Source: Idiomarina ramblicola
GTDB lineage: Bacteria; Pseudomonadota; Gammaproteobacteria; Enterobacterales; Alteromonadaceae
DNA: 64,000 bases
Direction: 5' to 3'
NCBI RefSeq assembly: GCF_003987255.1
Contig: NZ_PIQC01000007.1
Location: 124,001-188,000 of the forward strand
Positions 60,388 to 64,000 of this stretch are shown here, piece by piece. Each line of letters starts with the position of its first letter. Within the stretch, counting starts at the first letter, position 1. The position numbers were made by a program, and so were the translations under genes. The notes below the pieces were generated by a model. That model made no database searches and had not been told where the DNA came from. It saw nothing but the letters and a program-made list of their open reading frames with translations.

Positions 60388-62601
60388 ATGAGAAAAACGA
60401 TAAGAGTGCAGGTACTGAGATATTTTTCGCTGGCAGCCCTAGTGTTGTCCGGCAGCATGACAGTCGCTGCGGCAAGTTGGCAGGACGGTGTCGTTATAAA
60501 AGGCGAAAAGGGCTCAGAAGCAACCGATGTGCGCATTGGGCAGGAGCGTTACGGCCCAATTAGCAGTAATGACACTCTGTGGGATATTGCCCGTCGTTAT
60601 AAGCCACATTCCAGCGTGACTCAATACCAAACGATGGTTGCCATTGTTCAGGCAAACGACCAAGCGTTCGTTGATGGCAACATGAACCGCATGCTTGATG
60701 GTTTCTATCTACGCATTCCTTCTCTGCAAGAAATTCAAATGGTTAACCCTGAGGCTGCTCGACGCCAGGTCGTGGTTGATGGTCAGCTGAAAACCAAATC
60801 TCAAGAACTTTCACAAGCACAAGAGAGCACGGAAAGAACCCGGGCTGAGCAGCAACAGTTGCTGGAAGAAGCCCGAGCAAAAGCTGAACAGACAATTGAA
60901 GAAGTAGAGCAGCGCCAGGAGCAGAACTTTAAAGAGCTGCGCTCCGACATTCAGCAGTCTATGCAGGCTGTTGAACGTATGTATGGAGAGAATCAATCTT
61001 TACAAGAGCGAATTGATGCGTTAGCTGAACGTCTGGATGAACTTGCCGCCAGTGCGAGTAAAACTGATGAGCTGGAAGTTCAGTTTCAACAGGTATTAGC
61101 TCAGCAAAGGCAACTTCTTGAACAACAAGCCAGAGAAGAAGTTGAGCAGGACTCTGGTATTGCAGACTGGTTGCAAAGTCCGGTGAATATGTTGCTGGTG
61201 TCGGTTTTACCGGCGCTGCTGATTATTGGGCTGATTGTTTTCTTGTTTTTACGTCGTTCAGCAAAGTCAAAAGAAGAAGATGAGGAAGAGGAAAGCAAGA
61301 ATAAAGAGCTAACCGAAGAGGAAGCTGCGGCAGAGCTTGATAAAGAATTACTTGGAGATGTACCGAAAGATAGCACGGACGGCCTGTTTGATATTGACGG
61401 GGAAGAAAGTACCGATGATGACGGCGATGACCTGAGCGCACTCGAAGCGGAATTGACGGGTCATTCAGAAGAAGATGAAAGTGACTTTAGCGTGCGGCTT
61501 GACGACGGTGATGATAATGATAAACAGCCGGAAACACCTTCTAAGGAAAGTTCAGATGATGATTTGGACGATGATGACGAAGCCGTGTTACCGGATGACG
61601 AAGCCGTGTTACCGGATGAGGAAGCCGATGAATCGGGTGAGTTATCTCAGGATGAGTTAGATCGATTATTTGGTGAAGCTGATGACGATGATGAGCAAGC
61701 CATTGACCTGTCTGTCGATGAGGCACAGGAAGACTCTCAGGAAGCTCCAGAGGAGAAAGCGGAAGAGCCGCAAGCAGATACTGATAAATCTGATGTCACA
61801 GATGGCGATGATATTGACGACATACTGTCAGATAACGCACCGGATGAAGAAACTCAGGTTGATGAGACGGTAACGGAAGAACCTTCGGAACAAGCTGATG
61901 AAGAAAGTAACGATTTGTTGCCGGATGATTTTGACGACAGCGAAGTGGATGATGTGCTTGCCGAATTAGGGTTGTCTGAAGCCGAAGATGAACCGACAGC
62001 CGAAGAAAGCGCGGATGAACAGCCAGCAGCTGAACCTGAGAAAGAAGAAAAGGCAGCACAGACTTCTGATCAGCAGGAAGAAGCTGAAGAAGATGATTTG
62101 GAACAGTTGCTTCAGGAATCTGATGAACTGACCCAGTCATTGGACGAGCTGGATGAGCTGGAGGAAGAAGTTCCGGAAGATGACGCGGAGCTTGAGCAAG
62201 CTGAAGATGAAGCTGATAAGGATTTAGAGTCACTATTTGGCGGTGCAGCAGAAGCTGACGAAAAAGACGATGAGCAGGAAGACGCTGACTCTTTTAGTGC
62301 CAAAGAAGATGAAGACTTTGTCGATATCGATTCATTAATGGCAGAGGCTGATGAAGAGGATGAAGATAATGATCGTTACCAGTCTTCTGCGGTGAAAGAT
62401 GTTTTACCTGACGATGAATCTGGTGACGCCGAAGGTGCTCCCGAGGACGATGATCCGGCTGGTCAGTTGGATTTAGCCCGAGCCTATATTGAGATGGGCG
62501 AAGAAGATGAAGCGCGAGAAATTCTTCAGCAATTAGCAGAAGGTGATGATGAGGCGCTGGCAAAAGAAGCCAAGACGCTGCAACAAAAATTAAATTCGTA
62601 G
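60388..62601 (+). CDS. fimV: FimV-family pilus/polarity protein
   Basis: A 737-aa single-pass inner-membrane protein. In order: a signal/anchor (about 10-28), a LysM-like peptidoglycan-binding region (about 45-112, GPISSNDTLWDIARRYKP), a long coiled coil (about 125-255), a TM helix (about 268-290), then a 400-residue, extremely acidic cytoplasmic part. A TPR-like C-terminal domain closes it (GQLDLARAYIEMGEEDEA). FimV organises type IV pili, polar flagella and chemoreceptors in Pseudomonas and Vibrio (HubP). The fimV-truA order is also conserved in Pseudomonas. An internal tandem repeat is listed separately. Confidence 0.92.
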   Translation: MRKTIRVQVLRYFSLAALVLSGSMTVAAASWQDGVVIKGEKGSEATDVRIGQERYGPISSNDTLWDIARRYKPHSSVTQYQTMVAIVQANDQAFVDGNMNRMLDGFYLRIPSLQEIQMVNPEAARRQVVVDGQLKTKSQELSQAQESTERTRAEQQQLLEEARAKAEQTIEEVEQRQEQNFKELRSDIQQSMQAVERMYGENQSLQERIDALAERLDELAASASKTDELEVQFQQVLAQQRQLLEQQAREEVEQDSGIADWLQSPVNMLLVSVLPALLIIGLIVFLFLRRSAKSKEEDEEEESKNKELTEEEAAAELDKELLGDVPKDSTDGLFDIDGEESTDDDGDDLSALEAELTGHSEEDESDFSVRLDDGDDNDKQPETPSKESSDDDLDDDDEAVLPDDEAVLPDEEADESGELSQDELDRLFGEADDDDEQAIDLSVDEAQEDSQEAPEEKAEEPQADTDKSDVTDGDDIDDILSDNAPDEETQVDETVTEEPSEQADEESNDLLPDDFDDSEVDDVLAELGLSEAEDEPTAEESADEQPAAEPEKEEKAAQTSDQQEEAEEDDLEQLLQESDELTQSLDELDELEEEVPEDDAELEQAEDEADKDLESLFGGAAEADEKDDEQEDADSFSAKEDEDFVDIDSLMAEADEEDEDNDRYQSSAVKDVLPDDESGDAEGAPEDDDPAGQLDLARAYIEMGEEDEAREILQQLAEGDDEALAKEAKTLQQKLNS
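61576..61617 (+). repeat. 21-bp tandem repeat inside fimV
   Basis: Two perfect copies of a 21-base unit beginning GACGAAGCCGTG encode DEAVLPD twice, followed by a degenerate partial third copy (GAGGAAGCC). It lies in the acidic cytoplasmic region. Confidence 0.9.
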
Positions 62602-62612
62602 GATAAAGCAGT

Positions 62613-63398
62613 ATGCGAATGGCCTTATGCCTTGAATATGACGGTAGTCGTTATTACGGCTGGCAACGTCAACGTGAAGTGATAAGTGTTCAGCAATGTC
62701 TTGAGCAGGCTTTAAGCAAAATTGCGGACGCTCCCATAGCGGTCACCTGCGCAGGCAGGACCGATGCAGGAGTTCATGCTACCGCACAAATCGTTCATTT
62801 CGATGTTCCTATACCACGGCACGGTCCGGCCTGGACCTTGGGTGCTAACAGTAATTTACCGGCGGGTATTGCAGTACGTTGGGCTCAGGAGGTCGATAGT
62901 GAGTTCAGTGCGCGCTTTAGTGCAACCTCAAGACGCTATCGTTACATTATTGCCAATACACGATTTCGTCCGGGCATTCACTCGGCCGGAGTGAGCCATT
63001 ATCATCAGCCTCTCGATGAAAAAGTCATGCAACAAGCAACGCCAGCGCTTATAGGCGAACATGATTTTAGTGCATTTCGTGCCTCTCATTGTCAATCACA
63101 TACTCCGTTTCGTAAAATTTCTAATTTAACGGTAGAACGACGTGGCGATTACATTGTCATCGATATTACCGCGAATGCGTTTTTGCACCACATGGTTAGG
63201 AATATTGTCGGAAGCCTTATTGTCATTGGTCAGCACCTGCAGCCTCCTACGTGGCTTGGGGAGTTGTTACGGGACGGCGATAGGACAAAAGCGGCCGCGA
63301 CGGCGAAACCGGATGGGCTTTATCTGGTAGCCGTAACTTATCCTGAGCACTATAATATACCGAGTGTACCTCCGGGGCCGCTGTGGCTAGGCGACTAA
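62613..63398 (+). CDS. truA: tRNA pseudouridine(38-40) synthase TruA
   Basis: A 261-aa enzyme that forms pseudouridine at positions 38, 39 and 40 of the tRNA anticodon arm. The catalytic Asp lies in [28 protein letters not shown] at the N-terminus and [15 protein letters not shown] near the C-terminus are family segments. The start is 11 bases after fimV, implying cotranscription. Two ATGs two codons apart (62613, 62619) are possible; the first was kept. Confidence 0.95.
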   Translation: MRMALCLEYDGSRYYGWQRQREVISVQQCLEQALSKIADAPIAVTCAGRTDAGVHATAQIVHFDVPIPRHGPAWTLGANSNLPAGIAVRWAQEVDSEFSARFSATSRRYRYIIANTRFRPGIHSAGVSHYHQPLDEKVMQQATPALIGEHDFSAFRASHCQSHTPFRKISNLTVERRGDYIVIDITANAFLHHMVRNIVGSLIVIGQHLQPPTWLGELLRDGDRTKAAATAKPDGLYLVAVTYPEHYNIPSVPPGPLWLGD

Positions 63399-63437
63399 GA
63401 GTCACTGTTATGACCTCTTTGCTTGACCCATTTGTGG

Positions 63438-63443
63438 TACCAT
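63438..63443 (+). promoter_or_regulatory. Candidate extended -10 promoter for accD
   Basis: TGGTACCAT holds an extended -10 (TG-n-TACCAT) 46 bases before the accD ATG. A TTGACC hexamer at 63423-63428 is too near to act as its -35 but could pair with TAAGCT at 63445-63450 (16-base spacing) as an alternative. Confidence 0.3.
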
Positions 63444-63489
63444 GTAAGCTACATCACATTGACTAATAGCAGCTTTTAGGCGGAATAGT

Positions 63490-64000
63490 ATGAGCTGGAT
63501 AGAAAGAATTCTTGCGAAGCCAAAAATTAACAAGCGGCGTGGCGTTCCAGAAGGTGTCTGGAGTAAGTGCACGGCCTGTGACAATATTATCTATAAGGCT
63601 GATTTAGAGCGTAGTCTAAATGTCTGTCCTAAATGCGATCACCATATGCGGGTCACCGGACGCAGTCGCTTGGATATTTTCCTGGATAAAGAAAACCGTG
63701 AAGAGATCGGCACCGATCTGGAACCGAAAGATGTTTTACGCTTTAAAGACTCGAAAAAATATAAAGACCGTATTGCTGCGGCACAAAAGAGTACCGGTGA
63801 AAATGACGCGTTAATTGCTGAAAAGGGGACTGTAAAGGGTGTTCCTTTAGTCGCTGTAGCTTTTGACTTTAACTTTATGGGCGGGTCCATGGCCTCGGTC
63901 GTAGGGGCTAAATTTGTGCAGGCCGCTGAAGTCTGCCTTAAACATCGTATTCCGTTGGTGTGCTTTTCAGCATCAGGCGGTGCTCGTATGCAGGAAGCGT
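63490..64000 (+). CDS. accD: Acetyl-CoA carboxylase carboxyltransferase subunit beta, 3' partial
   Basis: The frame starts [20 protein letters not shown] and is still open at the window end (170 codons of about 290). The zinc-ribbon is visible: C-x2-C (WSKCTACDN) and C-x2-C (NVCPKCDHH), and the carboxyltransferase core has begun ([25 protein letters not shown]). With AccA it moves carboxyl from biotin to acetyl-CoA, giving malonyl-CoA for fatty-acid synthesis. It follows truA by 91 bases, as in many gammaproteobacteria. Confidence 0.95.
   Translation, partial: MSWIERILAKPKINKRRGVPEGVWSKCTACDNIIYKADLERSLNVCPKCDHHMRVTGRSRLDIFLDKENREEIGTDLEPKDVLRFKDSKKYKDRIAAAQKSTGENDALIAEKGTVKGVPLVAVAFDFNFMGGSMASVVGAKFVQAAEVCLKHRIPLVCFSASGGARMQEA

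Noticed and set aside
61796..62233. Long minus-strand frame (145 codons) within fimV
   Set aside because: It arises from the GA-rich acidic codons of fimV; composition is His/Leu/Pro-rich and there is no ribosome site.
1..64000. CRISPR array, insertion sequence, prophage or replication origin
   Set aside because: No regularly spaced direct repeats, transposase or phage genes, and no DnaA-box cluster or dnaA/dnaN context were seen.

Overview
The window is chromosomal DNA from a marine gammaproteobacterium. The best fit is the Alteromonadales, probably Idiomarina or a close relative. This rests on moderate GC content, a complete Na+-translocating NADH:quinone reductase operon (nqrA-F with apbE and nqrM), FabV, a VolA-type surface phospholipase, FimV, and a large set of exported peptidases typical of amino-acid-consuming marine bacteria. 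The genus is inferred from gene content and protein flavour; no 16S gene is present. No prophage, insertion sequence, CRISPR array or replication origin was seen. Almost the whole window is coding.

Layout. 1-3.9 kb: end of a glutamine amidotransferase-like hydrolase, a chemoreceptor, tRNA-Ser(GGA) followed by a duplicated tRNA tail and terminator around a small multi-hairpin element, then a bfd-bfr-bfr iron-storage operon with a Fur-like site. 4-11.8 kb (minus strand): YrbG-type antiporter, propionyl-CoA synthetase, ZntB, and the ferric transporter fbpABC behind a good Fur box. 11.9-17.1 kb: cation/proton antiporter overlapping pqiABC. 17.1-19.5 kb: Wzi-like outer-membrane protein, an unknown lipoprotein, bolA. 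19.5-30.1 kb: fabV, then nqrABCDEF-apbE-nqrM and an unusual three-part cysteine desulfurase / dead persulfide-dioxygenase / rhodanese fusion. 30.1-38.7 kb: secreted beta-propeller, yciK, VolA-like lipase, sohB, a dicarboxylate/amino-acid symporter broken by a one-base frameshift, miaE and a Yip1 membrane protein. 38.8-44.8 kb: M17 aminopeptidase, cysS, ppiB, lpxH, OlsF-like bifunctional acyltransferase. 44.9-54.1 kb: M28 lipoprotein peptidase, a Zur-controlled His-rich TonB receptor, a dipeptidyl-peptidase IV, a thioesterase and a large secreted metzincin-like protease. 54.1-64 kb: fldB, yfcL, mnmC, fabB, pdxB, asd, fimV, truA and the start of accD, an order partly shared with Escherichia coli and Pseudomonas.

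How the genes work together. Metal handling is a recurring theme: two Fur-like sites control iron storage/release and ferric uptake, and a Zur-like palindrome precedes the zinc receptor. Sodium bioenergetics is covered by the Na+-NQR with its two dedicated maturation factors (ApbE attaches FMN, NqrM delivers iron). The neighbouring desulfurase fusion could supply sulfur, but that is inference. The exported peptidases (M28, S9B, HExxHxxGxxH) together with the cytoplasmic M17 enzyme suggest growth on proteins and peptides.

The points most worth a second look are the desulfurase fusion, the tRNA-tail duplication, the split-function bacterioferritin pair, the slippery-site frameshift in the symporter, and the structured nqr leader. 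Residue numbers follow the starts chosen here. Domain assignments come from reading the protein sequences by eye, without database searches.
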